A DNA stretch of 64,000 bases. Origin: Pseudomonas cremoris. GTDB taxonomy: Bacteria; Pseudomonadota; Gammaproteobacteria; Pseudomonadales; Pseudomonadaceae. Shown here piece by piece: positions 8,898 through 18,095 of the stretch. The notes below the pieces were generated by a model. It was not told where the DNA came from. It saw nothing but the letters and a program-made list of their open reading frames with translations, and made no database searches. Made by a program: the position numbers and the translations under genes. The DNA is taken from contig NZ_JAAXCY010000001.1 in assembly GCF_014230465.1 (NCBI RefSeq), forward strand, positions 186,001-250,000, in the 5' to 3' direction. How positions within the stretch are numbered: position 1 is the stretch's first letter; every line of letters begins with the position of its first letter.

Positions 8898-10157
8898 ATG
8901 AAGTTGCCGTTTCCTGCTGCCCTGCTCGCCTCTGCCCTGATAGTGCCGGCTCTCGCCCACGCCGACGATGCCGCACTGACCGACACGCTCAAGGCCTTCA
9001 CCCGCTGCGACGCAAGTTTCTTCAGCAGCCTGAACACCCACCACAACGCCTGGCAGGCCTATGCGCCGCTCAAGCAGGAAAAGAACTTCACCTGGATCGC
9101 GGTCAAAAATCGCGCCGACCGCAACGCCAACGCGGTGCCGGTCAGCGCACCGCCCATCGCCGGGTTGAAGCTGCTGTCCTATAACGACGAAGTCACCGAC
9201 CTCGGCCCACTGGGTCTGTTCTATTACTGGGGCTTTATCGTTGACGGCGGAGTCGACGAGGTTGCCAAGCACCTCGCGCCACTGCTTGACCAACCCGGCG
9301 CGCTGCAAAAAGGCGAGGCCGAATATACGCGCAGTGAACTCAAGGTCGGCAACGGCTGGCAGTCCATCAAGCCGCAGCCGGGCAAAGCCCCGGGCCTGCG
9401 TCAAGTGGAGCGTGTGCTGATCGTGGAACCAGAAGGCAAGCAAGGTACGCAATCGCGCGTCAGTTGCTCGGTACAGGGCGGGGTCAACGCTGGGATCCTG
9501 GCGCAATTGCGGCCAGACATTGCGACGACCGATTACCCGCGCACCGTGGCAGAAACCAACATCAGCGACGTCGACGTACCCGCCAACGTGCTCAAGCACC
9601 TCGACTCGCCCCTGCTGCAGCCGAAGTTCAAGACGCTGAGCTACACCTACCTGTCCAAGAAAGGCGATGGCAGCAAAGACCTGCCGACATCGGTCACGTT
9701 CAAGGCCGAGGGTGGTTTGCTGGTGAAGAACGAGGTCTACGGCAACACCTTCAACGTGGATCGCCTGACCCAGGCCGACCTGATCCAGTTGAAGTCGAAG
9801 ATGAACGGCGTGGGCGATGGTCGCGTGCTGCAAACCCGCGACGTGCAGTTGAACGTGCCGGCCAGCTGGACGCCGGGCCAGACGCTGAGCGCTCAATTGC
9901 ACATGGTCAATGTGCCCGCCAAGCCCACTGACAAACCCGTCGAAACGACGTTGACCTGCAAGGTCGGCGAGCGCATTCCGGCGCGCCAAGTGTTTGCATC
10001 ATTGACCGGCGACGCTATCCGGCTGGCCTGCGACCAGGGCGACTACAAGACCTCCCGCGTGTTTATCGAGGACCTGGGGGTTGCGCTGACGCTGGAGTCA
10101 ACCTCGAGCCAGACCCATTATGTGAGTGAATACACGGCGCTGGACGTGGTGCGCTAA
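8898..10157 (+). CDS. Exported hypothetical protein (419 aa)
   Basis: The start at 8898 follows AAGGAAG at a 9-base spacing and opens a clean Sec signal peptide, MKLPFPAALLASALIVPALAHA, likely cut before DDAAL. The mature part is about 397 residues with no motif I recognise; a Cys follows early (FTRCDASFFSSL). Several segments look like beta-rich periplasmic domains (e.g. FKTLSYTYLSKK). No lipobox is present, so it should be periplasmic or secreted. Downstream solA-like oxidase begins 42 bases later on the same strand, so they may share a transcript, although their functions do not obviously connect. Confidence 0.75.
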   Translation: MKLPFPAALLASALIVPALAHADDAALTDTLKAFTRCDASFFSSLNTHHNAWQAYAPLKQEKNFTWIAVKNRADRNANAVPVSAPPIAGLKLLSYNDEVTDLGPLGLFYYWGFIVDGGVDEVAKHLAPLLDQPGALQKGEAEYTRSELKVGNGWQSIKPQPGKAPGLRQVERVLIVEPEGKQGTQSRVSCSVQGGVNAGILAQLRPDIATTDYPRTVAETNISDVDVPANVLKHLDSPLLQPKFKTLSYTYLSKKGDGSKDLPTSVTFKAEGGLLVKNEVYGNTFNVDRLTQADLIQLKSKMNGVGDGRVLQTRDVQLNVPASWTPGQTLSAQLHMVNVPAKPTDKPVETTLTCKVGERIPARQVFASLTGDAIRLACDQGDYKTSRVFIEDLGVALTLESTSSQTHYVSEYTALDVVR

Positions 10158-10199
10158 CCAACCGCTCTCTCAACGAAGCCTCTCAAGCGAGTATCAACC

Positions 10200-11363
10200 T
10201 TGGAACGATATGAATCGCTGGTCATCGGCCTGGGCGCCATGGGTGCCGCCACGGTGTACCAACTGGCGAAAGCCGGTGTAAAGGTCGCTGGCATCGACCG
10301 TCATCACCCGCCCCACACGTTCGGCTCAAGCCATGGCGATACGCGGATCACGCGGTTGTCGGTGGGTGAAGGCGCGCAATACGTGCCGATTGTGCGTAAC
10401 TCGCACCGTATCTGGCGGGAGCTGGAGGCACTGTCGGGGGAGGCGTTGTTCGAACAGTCGGGGTTGCTGGTGTTGACGTCATGGGAGGGCTTCGACCCTG
10501 GCGACGCAAGCGACTTCACCCTGCGCACCCTTGGCCTGGCGCAAACCTACGGCATCGAGCATGAAGTGCTGGATGCCAAGCAGATTCGCCAACGCTTCCC
10601 GCAATTTGCCCAAGTGGCGGACAACGCCATCGGCTATTACGAACCTGAAGGCGGATTTGTGCGGCCAGAGCGCTGCATTGACGTACAGCTCAAACTGGCC
10701 GAGCAACACGGTGCGACGCTGTACAAGGGCGAAACCGTCACCGATATCCGCTCGGACGCACACGGCGTCACGGTAACCACCGACCAGCGAATGCTGCAGG
10801 CCGACAAGCTGGTAGTGAGTGCCGGCAACTGGGCCGGCGGGTTGCTGGGTTCGCCGTTTGATCGGCTGCTCAGCGTCTATCGGCAACAGTTGTTCTGGTT
10901 CGAACTGGAACCGGGGGCGGAGCTGGAGGGAGTATCGCCCACGTACATCCTCACCCATGGCCAGGACGAGACCCACTATGGCTTCCCGGCATTGCCCGGC
11001 GAGGGCAGCTTGAAGATTGCCACGGCGCAATATCACACCGTTTCGACGCCTGAAACGCTGGACCGCAGCGTGTCGGCGGCGCAGGAACGGGAGATGTATG
11101 AACAGCAGGTGCAAGGCCGTATCGCCGGGGTGACGGCCAAGGTGATCAAGTCGGCAGTGTGTGCCTACACGGTGACACCGGACCATCACTTCATCATCGA
11201 TGAGCACCCGACGTTGCAGCACACCCTGGTGGTGTCGCCGTGTTCGGGGCATGGGTTCAAGCATTCGGCCGCGCTGGGTGAGGCGTTTGCCCAGTGGTGC
11301 ATCTACGGAAAGAGTGAGCTGGACCTGTCTTCGTTTTCGTTGAAGCGCTTCGAAGGCCAGTAA
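10200..11363 (+). CDS. solA: N-methyl-L-tryptophan oxidase / monomeric sarcosine oxidase family
   Basis: This 387-residue flavoprotein has the FAD-binding fingerprint VIGLGAMGAATVYQLAKAG at the N-terminus and SPCSGHGFKHSAALGE near the C-terminus. The Cys in the latter matches the covalent flavin-attachment Cys of the MSOX/MTOX family. These enzymes oxidatively demethylate N-methyl amino acids, giving formaldehyde, hydrogen peroxide and the free amino acid. The length matches the family (about 370-390). Initiation is at TTG, as no in-frame ATG precedes the FAD motif. Substrate choice between N-methyltryptophan and sarcosine cannot be read from sequence, so the symbol is tentative. Confidence 0.8.
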   Translation: MERYESLVIGLGAMGAATVYQLAKAGVKVAGIDRHHPPHTFGSSHGDTRITRLSVGEGAQYVPIVRNSHRIWRELEALSGEALFEQSGLLVLTSWEGFDPGDASDFTLRTLGLAQTYGIEHEVLDAKQIRQRFPQFAQVADNAIGYYEPEGGFVRPERCIDVQLKLAEQHGATLYKGETVTDIRSDAHGVTVTTDQRMLQADKLVVSAGNWAGGLLGSPFDRLLSVYRQQLFWFELEPGAELEGVSPTYILTHGQDETHYGFPALPGEGSLKIATAQYHTVSTPETLDRSVSAAQEREMYEQQVQGRIAGVTAKVIKSAVCAYTVTPDHHFIIDEHPTLQHTLVVSPCSGHGFKHSAALGEAFAQWCIYGKSELDLSSFSLKRFEGQ

Positions 11364-11399
11364 CGTGGGACACACGCCTGTCCGGCTCACAAAATGGCG

Positions 11400-12026
11400 T
11401 TACTTGGCGAATGCGTATTCGCCGCCCTGCTCCACCGCCTTGCGGTAAGCCGGTCGCGCCTGGAAGCGTTTTACCCACGCGGCCAAATGTGGATACGCCG
11501 GCAACTTGCCCTGCGCCCCGGCGACTTCGCCGATGAAGCTCATCTGGATATCCGCACCACTCAACGCCTCGCCGACCAGGTACGGCGCCTGCCCCAGCAC
11601 ATCGTTCAGGTAGCCCAGGTAATTGGCCACTTCCGATTCAATGCGCGGATGCAAAGGTGCACCCGCCTCGCCGAGGCGGCCGACGTAGAGGTTGAGCATC
11701 AACGGCAGCATGGCCGAGCCTTCGGCGAAGTGCAGCCATTGCACGTATGTGTCGTAGGTGGCGGTGGCGGGGTCTGGTTGCAAGCGACCGGCGCCGTGGC
11801 GACGGATCAGGTAGTCGATGATCGCGGCAGACTCGATCAGCACCTGGCCGCCGTCCTCAATCACCGGGGATTTGCCCAGCGGGTGGATGGCCTTGAGTTC
11901 AGGCGGTGCAAGGTTGGTTTTCGGGTCGCGCTGATAGCGCTTGATCTGGTACGGCAGGCCGAGCTCTTCGAGCAGCCAGAGGATACGCTGCGAGCGGGAG
12001 TTATTGAGGTGGTGAACAGTGATCAT
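11400..12026 (-). CDS. Glutathione S-transferase
   Basis: This 208-residue protein has a thioredoxin-like N-terminal domain (VHHLNNSRSQRILWLLEELG, then the cis-Pro/glutathione site KSPVIEDGG and the ESAAIIDYL motif) and an all-helical C-terminal domain from about residue 90. The early SRSQR region supplies the probable catalytic Ser, as in the bacterial beta/theta-like GSTs. The start has CGGAGCC upstream. It is convergent with the solA-like gene (36 bases between ends). Substrate unknown; generic detoxification or dehalogenation roles are possible. Confidence 0.87.
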   Translation of the reverse strand: MITVHHLNNSRSQRILWLLEELGLPYQIKRYQRDPKTNLAPPELKAIHPLGKSPVIEDGGQVLIESAAIIDYLIRRHGAGRLQPDPATATYDTYVQWLHFAEGSAMLPLMLNLYVGRLGEAGAPLHPRIESEVANYLGYLNDVLGQAPYLVGEALSGADIQMSFIGEVAGAQGKLPAYPHLAAWVKRFQARPAYRKAVEQGGEYAFAK

Positions 12027-12052
12027 CGGGCGGCTCCGCTGGGTGACAGTGA

Positions 12053-12172
12053 GTGACTGATCAAGAGACTACGCCACTCGCAGGGAGTGCCACGAAACAA
12101 ATTTCGAACTTCTCCATGGAAATCCTGGAAGAGGCGACGCTGGAAGCGTTTATTGCGAACGCCTTTGACTGA
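12053..12172 (+). CDS. Possible very small ORF (39 aa), uncertain
   Basis: A GTG-initiated frame of 39 codons lies in the 190-base gap between the GST and chemoreceptor genes and ends FSMEILEEATLEAFIANAFD. The C-terminal half has amphipathic helix spacing and sensible codons, but the ribosome site is weak and no homologue is recalled. It could equally be chance or the tail of a decayed gene. Confidence 0.2.
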   Translation: MTDQETTPLAGSATKQISNFSMEILEEATLEAFIANAFD

Positions 12173-12218
12173 TCGCCCCCTAAGCCAACTCATACACCAC
12201 TTCCGCAGGAGCGGGTGC

Positions 12219-14276
12219 TCAGCCCAGCCTGAACCTTGCGGTGTTATCACTCAACGCCTGGCTGCCCTTGCTCAGGGTATCCGCCGCCCGGTTCACCGCT
12301 CGCGCGCCCTCCAGCAAACGCCCCGCCGCCTGATCCACTTGCTGGATATTGCCGCTCACCTCATCCGCTGTCGCTGCCTGCTCCTCTACCGCCGTGGCGA
12401 TTTGTGCCAGGGTGTCGGTGACGTTCTGCACCGCGCCGGCAATCTCGCCCAACCGCGCGCCCAGCCCGGTGACGGACTCGGCATCGGTCAGCGCCTGCTC
12501 GCACGCCGCGCCCATCAGGTTCACCGCTTGGCTCACCGTCGCACGCAGGCTGTCCACGGTGCCGGCGATCTGCGCCGTGGAGGCCTGGGTACGTTGCGAC
12601 AGGCTGCGCACTTCATCGGCCACCACCGCAAAACCTCGGCCCTGCTCTCCGGCGCGGGCGGCTTCGATGGCGGCATTCAACGCCAGCAGATTGGTCTGCT
12701 CGGCAATGCCACGAATGGTGTCGACCACCGATTGAATCTGCTGGCCTTGCTGGCTCACTTGCTCCAGCGCGTCGGCCGTGTCGGTGAGGCGTTGGTTGAG
12801 CTGCTGGATGCTGGCCGTGGTGCGCTGGCTGTCACGGCTGCTGTCTTCGGCAATGCGCCGTGTGTGCTGCGCGCTGCCCGAGGCTTGCTCACAGCTGCGG
12901 GAGACGCCCATGGAGGTGGCCGCCAACTGAGTGGCCGCTGCAGCAATCTGGCTGATTTGTTGTTGCTGGTCTTCGACTTCGGTGAGGGTGCTGCCTGATT
13001 GCGAATTAAGGGTCTGCACGGCAGTGCCCAACTGCTGCGTTTCGTGGTTCACGCCCAACAGGCTGGTGCGCAACTGCAGCACCGCCACGTTGAGCGCGGT
13101 GCTGATGGCCGCCAGCTCATCACGCCCCTCCACCGCCACTTCCACGCACAGATTACCGTCACGCAGAGACTCGGCCAGGGTGGTAATGCCACTGGCACTG
13201 CGGCGGATGGACGCTTGCAGGCACATGAACAGATACAGCGCCGCTAACGCCAGCAGGCTAAAGGTGGCGGCCACCGGGATGAATTTCTGCAGTGAACGGT
13301 CACGGTAATAACCCAGGCGCGCATCCAGCGAACCCAGTGACCTGTTACGCAGCTCGCCCAGGCTGCCGAGCATGGCGTCGACACTGCTTTCGAACGCTGC
13401 CGTATCGAGCTTGATGCTGCCGCCAAACACGCCGTCGTCGAGCACTTTGAGTTCGCTGTCCAGGCGTTGCAGGCTGTTGTCGTACTGTGTGGTCCAGGGC
13501 TCCATGCCCGCATATTGCTTGGCTTTGAGCGAGGCGGCTGCCTTGGCCAACTGATCGCGCGCGTCACCGATGCGACCGCGCAAGTCGCGCATCTGCAAAC
13601 GGCTTTGCAGGGTGAACTGCCCCGAGGCGATGGACGACTGGCCGACACTGGCCATGCGGCCAATGCGTTCGATCAGGTCGGGGGTGTGCTGGGTGGAGAT
13701 CTGCATCAGCAGGTAGGTTTCCAGCCACGGGTCGAGGATCAGGCCGGCGTCCAGGGTGATCTGCTCGCGCAGGGTTTGCATTGCGGTCAGCGCCGAGGTG
13801 AAGCGGTCATAGCCGTCCGGCCACCACCCTACGGTGCGCAGGGATTGGGAATCCATGCCCTTGACGGTGGCTTGCAACGCCTCGAAGCGCACCAGGGTGT
13901 CGGCACTGGCATTCAGGGTTTTCAGCGACTCGCCGAGGGCTTGCAGGCTTTGCAGAATCTGCGGGAAATTCGCATCGACCTTGTCCATCGCCGCCTTCGC
14001 GGCAGGCGTTGGCGCATGCAGAATGTCCGCGGCTTTCCAGCGCGCCGCCAGGTTGCGCTGGGCCGTGAGTTGAGCGTCCAGCGTATCCAGCGCCAGCAGT
14101 TGGCGAACACCGGACTGCTCGCTGGAAATCACGGTGAGTTTGTCGCGGTAGTCCGCGCCGATCATCCACAGGCTGCCGGCCAGGGGCAGCATGAACAGGA
14201 AGAACAGGATCTGGAACTTGCGTGCAAAGCCGAAGCGCCCAAGCAGGCGGATACCCGGTGATAAAAGACTGTGCAT
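12219..14276 (-). CDS. Methyl-accepting chemotaxis protein
   Basis: This 685-residue chemoreceptor has an N-terminal membrane helix (about residues 20-42, [19 protein letters not shown]), a large mainly helical periplasmic sensor (about 43-335), a second membrane helix ([22 protein letters not shown]) and a HAMP linker. A long signalling coiled coil carries the invariant hairpin tip [26 protein letters not shown] lies before the ATG. It would pass ligand state to CheA/CheW. No CheB/CheR pentapeptide tether is seen at the C-terminus (NTARFRLG). The ligand is unknown; the sensor is not a Cache or PAS type I can recognise. Confidence 0.9.
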   Translation of the reverse strand: MHSLLSPGIRLLGRFGFARKFQILFFLFMLPLAGSLWMIGADYRDKLTVISSEQSGVRQLLALDTLDAQLTAQRNLAARWKAADILHAPTPAAKAAMDKVDANFPQILQSLQALGESLKTLNASADTLVRFEALQATVKGMDSQSLRTVGWWPDGYDRFTSALTAMQTLREQITLDAGLILDPWLETYLLMQISTQHTPDLIERIGRMASVGQSSIASGQFTLQSRLQMRDLRGRIGDARDQLAKAAASLKAKQYAGMEPWTTQYDNSLQRLDSELKVLDDGVFGGSIKLDTAAFESSVDAMLGSLGELRNRSLGSLDARLGYYRDRSLQKFIPVAATFSLLALAALYLFMCLQASIRRSASGITTLAESLRDGNLCVEVAVEGRDELAAISTALNVAVLQLRTSLLGVNHETQQLGTAVQTLNSQSGSTLTEVEDQQQQISQIAAAATQLAATSMGVSRSCEQASGSAQHTRRIAEDSSRDSQRTTASIQQLNQRLTDTADALEQVSQQGQQIQSVVDTIRGIAEQTNLLALNAAIEAARAGEQGRGFAVVADEVRSLSQRTQASTAQIAGTVDSLRATVSQAVNLMGAACEQALTDAESVTGLGARLGEIAGAVQNVTDTLAQIATAVEEQAATADEVSGNIQQVDQAAGRLLEGARAVNRAADTLSKGSQALSDNTARFRLG

Positions 14277-14524
14277 GTCCGACCACTCCCCAAAAACGAC
14301 CCACGCAATGCACCGCGGGACGAAGCCTTGAAACGACTAACGGCAAAATGCCATGTCATTGATTGGGAAGGGCCAAGCAAGATACGGGCCGCAGGTGCGG
14401 AGGCCGGAGATAGGCGCGGTGGCACGCTAAAGGTGCAGGGGTTGCGCACTGAAATGGGGCGAAAGCACTCAGCACCGAGTGCCAATTTGTAACCCCGCCA
14501 CAAATCCAATGCGGGAGGGGCTTG

Positions 14525-14613
14525 TGTGGGAGCGGGCTTGCTCGCGAATGCGGTGGGTCAGCTACAGTTGCATTGACAGGCACACCGCATTCGCGAGCAA
14601 GCCCGCTCCCACA
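14525..14613. repeat. REP doublet (REPIN) copy 1
   Basis: Two REP units in inverted orientation. The left arm reads TGTGGGAGCGGGCTTGCTCG and continues CGAATGCGGTG; the right arm is its complement ending in GCTCCCACA. The element is 89 bases and lies in the 360-base gene-free stretch between the chemoreceptor start and DUF3144. Nothing else was recognised in that stretch. Such elements are short, mobilised by REP-associated transposases encoded elsewhere. Confidence 0.9.
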
Positions 14614-14635
14614 TTTTTAATTTCACCCGACATTC

Positions 14636-14935
14636 CTACTCGGGTGTCTTTGCGAGCATGTACCGGCTGAAATTATTGATGTGATCATCCAGGTTGTCCT
14701 CCAGCATCATCCGGTACTGATCACAGAAGTACTTCAACATCGCTTCACGCGCATCGGCCATTTCTGCGCCGGACTTGAAGTTGCGTGCACTGGCCCAGGC
14801 GTTGAAACGCGTGGTGCCGAACATCATCGAGGCACTGACCTCGCCGAGGTTTTCACAGGTCTTGAGCTGCTCGTTGGACAGTTCGATATGCGCATCGGCG
14901 CGGTCGTAGAAGGCTTGGTCTGTGGCGTCGGCCAT
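14636..14935 (-). CDS. DUF3144 family protein
   Basis: This 99-residue soluble protein matches the DUF3144 family (PF11342) along its whole length: DQAFYDRADAHIELSNEQ near the start, then FGTTRFNAWASARNF and a helical tail with YFCDQYRMMLEDNLDDHINNF. The function of the family is unknown. It lies 28 bases downstream of the TrmK-like gene on the same strand, so it is probably the last gene of a regulator-trmK-DUF3144 transcript. A REP doublet just beyond its end may act as the transcript end. Confidence 0.85.
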   Translation of the reverse strand: MADATDQAFYDRADAHIELSNEQLKTCENLGEVSASMMFGTTRFNAWASARNFKSGAEMADAREAMLKYFCDQYRMMLEDNLDDHINNFSRYMLAKTPE

Positions 14936-14963
14936 TGCAGGGTTCCTTGGTAATAAAGGTGTA

Positions 14964-15659
14964 TCAAGCCAGCAGCGCGGTGATCCAACTGGCCTGCTGG
15001 GTAATCTCTTGCAGTTTTTCTAGCGGTACCGCCTGCCGTGCCTGCTCAAAGCTGGCCAGGGTCTTGTGCTTCTGGCGCAACAGGCGCCGCCACTTGGCCA
15101 GAAACACCGGGCTACGCGCCCGCATTTGCAGGGGGCCGAAGTACAGCTCTTCGGCGCTGTACTGCACCGGCCCGACGCGCTCAGCGACGATGATCTCGTA
15201 ATAAAAGCGGTTCTCTTGCAACAGCTCTTCGCTGAGGATCGAGTAGCCGTTGTCCATCAACCATTGGCGCAGCGGTTGTTCGCCGCCGTTGGGTTGCAGA
15301 ATCAAACGCTCATGGCCACTGAGATGCGCCTTGCCGCTTTCGAGGATGTCGCGGATCGTCTCACCGCCCATGCCGCAGAGGCTGATCGCGGTGATGCCGT
15401 CGTGCGGTTCGACAGCCGCCAGGCCATTGGCCAGGCGCACGGTGACCTGCTGCTCCAGGCCATTGTCACGCACGGTACGTTGGGCGGCATGGAAGGGCGT
15501 GGTCGCCACCTCCCCTGCCACCGCCGCCGTGATTGCGCCGCGGCGCATCAAGGCCACGGGCAGGTAAGCGTGATCAGAGCCGATATCGGCCAAGCGAGCG
15601 CCCGCAGGCACATTCGCCGCCACGCGCTCCAAACGCATGGATAAAGTGTGTTCGTTCAA
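14964..15659 (-). CDS. trmK: TrmK-like tRNA (adenine(22)-N1)-methyltransferase
   Basis: This 231-residue Rossmann-fold methyltransferase matches the TrmK family (PF04816). Motif I appears as ADIGSDHAYLPVAL and a later signature as ISLCGMGGETIRDIL, followed by LILQPNGGEQPLRQWL and a C-terminal helical domain. In Bacillus TrmK methylates A22 of tRNA with SAM. Initiation at TTG 15659 is preferred because NEHTLSMRLERVA aligns with the family N-terminus and GGAGAG overlaps the stop of the upstream regulator gene; an ATG exists at 15638. The gap to the upstream gene is 5 bases, implying coupling. Confidence 0.82.
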   Translation of the reverse strand: MNEHTLSMRLERVAANVPAGARLADIGSDHAYLPVALMRRGAITAAVAGEVATTPFHAAQRTVRDNGLEQQVTVRLANGLAAVEPHDGITAISLCGMGGETIRDILESGKAHLSGHERLILQPNGGEQPLRQWLMDNGYSILSEELLQENRFYYEIIVAERVGPVQYSAEELYFGPLQMRARSPVFLAKWRRLLRQKHKTLASFEQARQAVPLEKLQEITQQASWITALLA

Positions 15660-15664
15660 CGGCC

Positions 15665-16375
15665 TTACTCTCCGGAAAAACGGTCGCGACTGTTGGTCAA
15701 GTGCAGCACCATCGCGGCGCGGGCAGCGTCTGGGTCCTGGCGTTTGATCGCATTGAAGATCGCCTCGTGCTCCAGGTTCGCCAATTGCCCCAATTGGGCG
15801 AAGTCGGCACCGCCCCGCTCGGCAGCTTTCACTTGCGTACGGGGAATCATCGCGTTGCCCAGGTGCAGCATGATTTCGGTGAAGAAGGTATTGCCGGTGG
15901 CTTCGGCGATCAGTTGGTGGAAGCGTTTGTCTTCTTCCACGCAGCTGTCGTTATTGGCCAGGGAGGCTTGATAGTCAGTCAGCGCCTCACGCATGCGGAC
16001 AAGTTGCTCATCGCTTCTGCGCAGCGCCGCCAGGGCCACCGCCTGCACCTCCAGGCCCAGGCGCAGTTCAAGCATGCTGCGCACACTGGCGAGCGTATCG
16101 ACTTTCAGGCGTAGCCCGGATTGCGCCTGCGGCGCCAACGCAAAGGTACCGATGCCGTGTCGCGTCTCTACCAACCCCGACGCCTGCAACTTTGAAAGCG
16201 CCTCGCGGACCACGGTGCGGCTGACGCCATGCTCGGCAACGATGGTGGATTCGGACGGCAGTTTTTCACCGGGCTTCAACTGCCCCAGCAGGATGCGCTG
16301 GGTCAGTGCCTCGACCACGCCTTGGGCGAGGTTGGTGGAGCGTTTACGGACGGGGGTTCCGCGTTCATTGGGCAT
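15665..16375 (-). CDS. FadR-subfamily GntR regulator, probable regulator of glucarate genes
   Basis: This 236-residue protein has an N-terminal GntR winged helix (LAQGVVEALTQRILLGQLKPG, then LPSESTIVAEHGVSRTVVREAL) and an FCD ligand domain (LRLKVDTLASVRSMLELRLGLEVQAVALA, with HxxH-type metal residues later). The start at 16375 gives the normal N-terminus; an upstream in-frame start adds 47 residues of unlikely sequence. It is divergent from gudP-gudD across 339 bases that hold FadR-type operator candidates. Members of this subfamily (DgoR/GudR-like) sense sugar acids, so D-glucarate or galactarate is the likely ligand by context. Confidence 0.82.
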   Translation of the reverse strand: MPNERGTPVRKRSTNLAQGVVEALTQRILLGQLKPGEKLPSESTIVAEHGVSRTVVREALSKLQASGLVETRHGIGTFALAPQAQSGLRLKVDTLASVRSMLELRLGLEVQAVALAALRRSDEQLVRMREALTDYQASLANNDSCVEEDKRFHQLIAEATGNTFFTEIMLHLGNAMIPRTQVKAAERGGADFAQLGQLANLEHEAIFNAIKRQDPDAARAAMVLHLTNSRDRFSGE

Positions 16376-16460
16376 TGCGATGGGTCCACGGGGCTGGGCT
16401 GGATGGGAGCTTAACACCCCGTCCAGAGAGCAGGCGGGGATGAATAAAAAAACAATCAAC

Positions 16461-16471
16461 TTGTATGACAA
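16461..16471. promoter_or_regulatory. FadR-subfamily operator candidate
   Basis: TTGTATGACAA fits the FadR-subfamily consensus TNGTNNNACNA exactly. It lies about 90 bases upstream of the GntR regulator start, in the divergent region before gudP, suiting autoregulation or joint control. Confidence 0.6.
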
Positions 16472-16649
16472 CCAATATGATAGGGCGAAACAGCATCCCT
16501 CAGAACAAGACCGCATCCGGACGGATGTGCACCGACAAAACCCTCACACGACCCAATGAAATCGGACAAATAACCAAAACAAAGGCTACATACACAGTCT
16601 TATAAGAACAAATACACGGCTCACTGCATTGCGATCTCCAGAAATCTAC

Positions 16650-16672
16650 TTGTATGATATCTATCAACAAGA
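16650..16672. promoter_or_regulatory. Second related operator candidate, close to gudP
   Basis: TTGTATGATATCTATCAACA repeats the TTGTATGA half of the site at 16461 and contains an imperfect inverted repeat (CTTGT ... ACAAG over 16649-16671). It lies about 45 bases before the gudP start, a suitable place for repression. Confidence 0.5.
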
Positions 16673-16714
16673 CACACACACCCGCATAAAAATAATCAGG
16701 GGGAGTTTTGAATT

Positions 16715-18076
16715 GTGACTAATTCAAGCCATGCATCTGCCGCTTCAGAACAGGATTGCGTGCTCACGCGCGCCGTCAGCAAAGTGAAGGGCCATGTGCT
16801 CCCACTGTTCGTGATCATGTTCATCCTCAACTACATCGACCGGGTCAATATCGGCTTTGTGCGCACGCACATGGAACACGACTTGGGCATCGGCGCAGCG
16901 GCCTACGGCCTGGGTGCCGGGTTGTTCTTCATTGGCTACGCCCTCTTCGAAGTCCCCTCCAACATGTTGCTGCAGAAAGTCGGCGCACGCATCTGGCTGA
17001 CTCGCATCATGTTTACCTGGGGCATCGTCGCCACGCTGATGGCGTTCATCCAGAACGAAACCCAGTTCTACATCCTGCGTTTCTTGTTGGGGGTGGCCGA
17101 AGCCGGCTTCTTTCCAGGGGTGATCTACTACTTCACCCGCTGGCTGCCGGGAGTGGAGCGTGGCAAAGCCATCGCGATTTTCCTCAGCGGGTCGGCGGTT
17201 GCCTCGCTGATCTCCGGCCCGTTGTCAGGGGCGCTGTTGCAGATCGAAGGCTTTGGCTTCCACGGCTGGCAGTGGATGTTTGCCATCGAAGGCCTGGCCT
17301 CGGTAGCACTGGGGTTCTTTGTGTGGTTCTGGCTCGACTCCAAACCCCACGACGCCAAGTGGATGACCCGCGAGGAGCAAGACGCGCTGGTCAACGCCAT
17401 TGACCAGGAACAGCGCGATCGCGAAGCGCTGACCACCGTCAAACCGACCCTCGGCAAACTGCTCAAGGACCGCCAGATCCTGTTGTTTTGCGTCCTGTAC
17501 TTCTGCATCCAACTGACGATCTACGCCGCCACGTTCTGGCTGCCGAGCATCATCAAGAAGATGGGCGACCTGAGTGATGTGCAGGTGGGCTTCTTCAACT
17601 CGATCCCGTGGCTGATCTCGATCATCGCCATGTACGCCTTCGCATCGCTGTCGGGCAAGTTCAAGAACCAGCAGGCATGGGTTGCAGCAGCGCTGTTGAT
17701 TGCCGCAGCGGGGATGTTCATGTCCACCACCGGCGGGCCGGTGTTTGCCTTTGTCGCGATCTGCTTTGCGGCCATTGGTTTCAAGTCGGCCTCGTCACTG
17801 TTCTGGCCGATCCCACAGGGCTACCTGGATGTGCGCATTGCCGCAGCGGTAATCGCGCTGATCAACTCCATCGGCAACCTGGGCGGGTTCGTTGCGCCCA
17901 CCACTTTCGGCTTTCTGGAGCAAACCACCGGTTCGATCCAGGGCGGCCTTTACGGCCTGGCCGGCACCTCGGTGCTTGCGGCGATCCTGGTGTTCTTTGC
18001 CAAGACATCGCCCTCTGCCGTGTTGACCTCGCCCAGTGCCGTGCCAACCGGCGCCGCCATCAGCAAACCTCTTTGA
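16715..18076 (+). CDS. gudP: GudP-like glucarate/galactarate MFS transporter
   Basis: This 453-residue inner-membrane carrier has about 12 hydrophobic segments and the anion:cation symporter (ACS) family signature NYIDRVNIGFV in the first helix. A further family segment is GYALFEVPSNMLLQKVGARIWLTRIM. The ACS family takes up organic anions with protons. Initiation is at GTG 16715, preceded by AGGGGGAG at a 9-base spacing. It is followed 19 bases later by gudD, so the assignment to D-glucarate/D-galactarate uptake rests on both family and neighbour. Confidence 0.85.
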   Translation: MTNSSHASAASEQDCVLTRAVSKVKGHVLPLFVIMFILNYIDRVNIGFVRTHMEHDLGIGAAAYGLGAGLFFIGYALFEVPSNMLLQKVGARIWLTRIMFTWGIVATLMAFIQNETQFYILRFLLGVAEAGFFPGVIYYFTRWLPGVERGKAIAIFLSGSAVASLISGPLSGALLQIEGFGFHGWQWMFAIEGLASVALGFFVWFWLDSKPHDAKWMTREEQDALVNAIDQEQRDREALTTVKPTLGKLLKDRQILLFCVLYFCIQLTIYAATFWLPSIIKKMGDLSDVQVGFFNSIPWLISIIAMYAFASLSGKFKNQQAWVAAALLIAAAGMFMSTTGGPVFAFVAICFAAIGFKSASSLFWPIPQGYLDVRIAAAVIALINSIGNLGGFVAPTTFGFLEQTTGSIQGGLYGLAGTSVLAAILVFFAKTSPSAVLTSPSAVPTGAAISKPL

Positions 18077-18095
18077 ACCTGTCTAGGAACCTGCC

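Noticed and set aside
8835..9989. Long minus-strand frame opposite the exported 419-aa protein
   Set aside because: Low-complexity translation without family motifs, opposite a gene with a good ribosome site and signal peptide.
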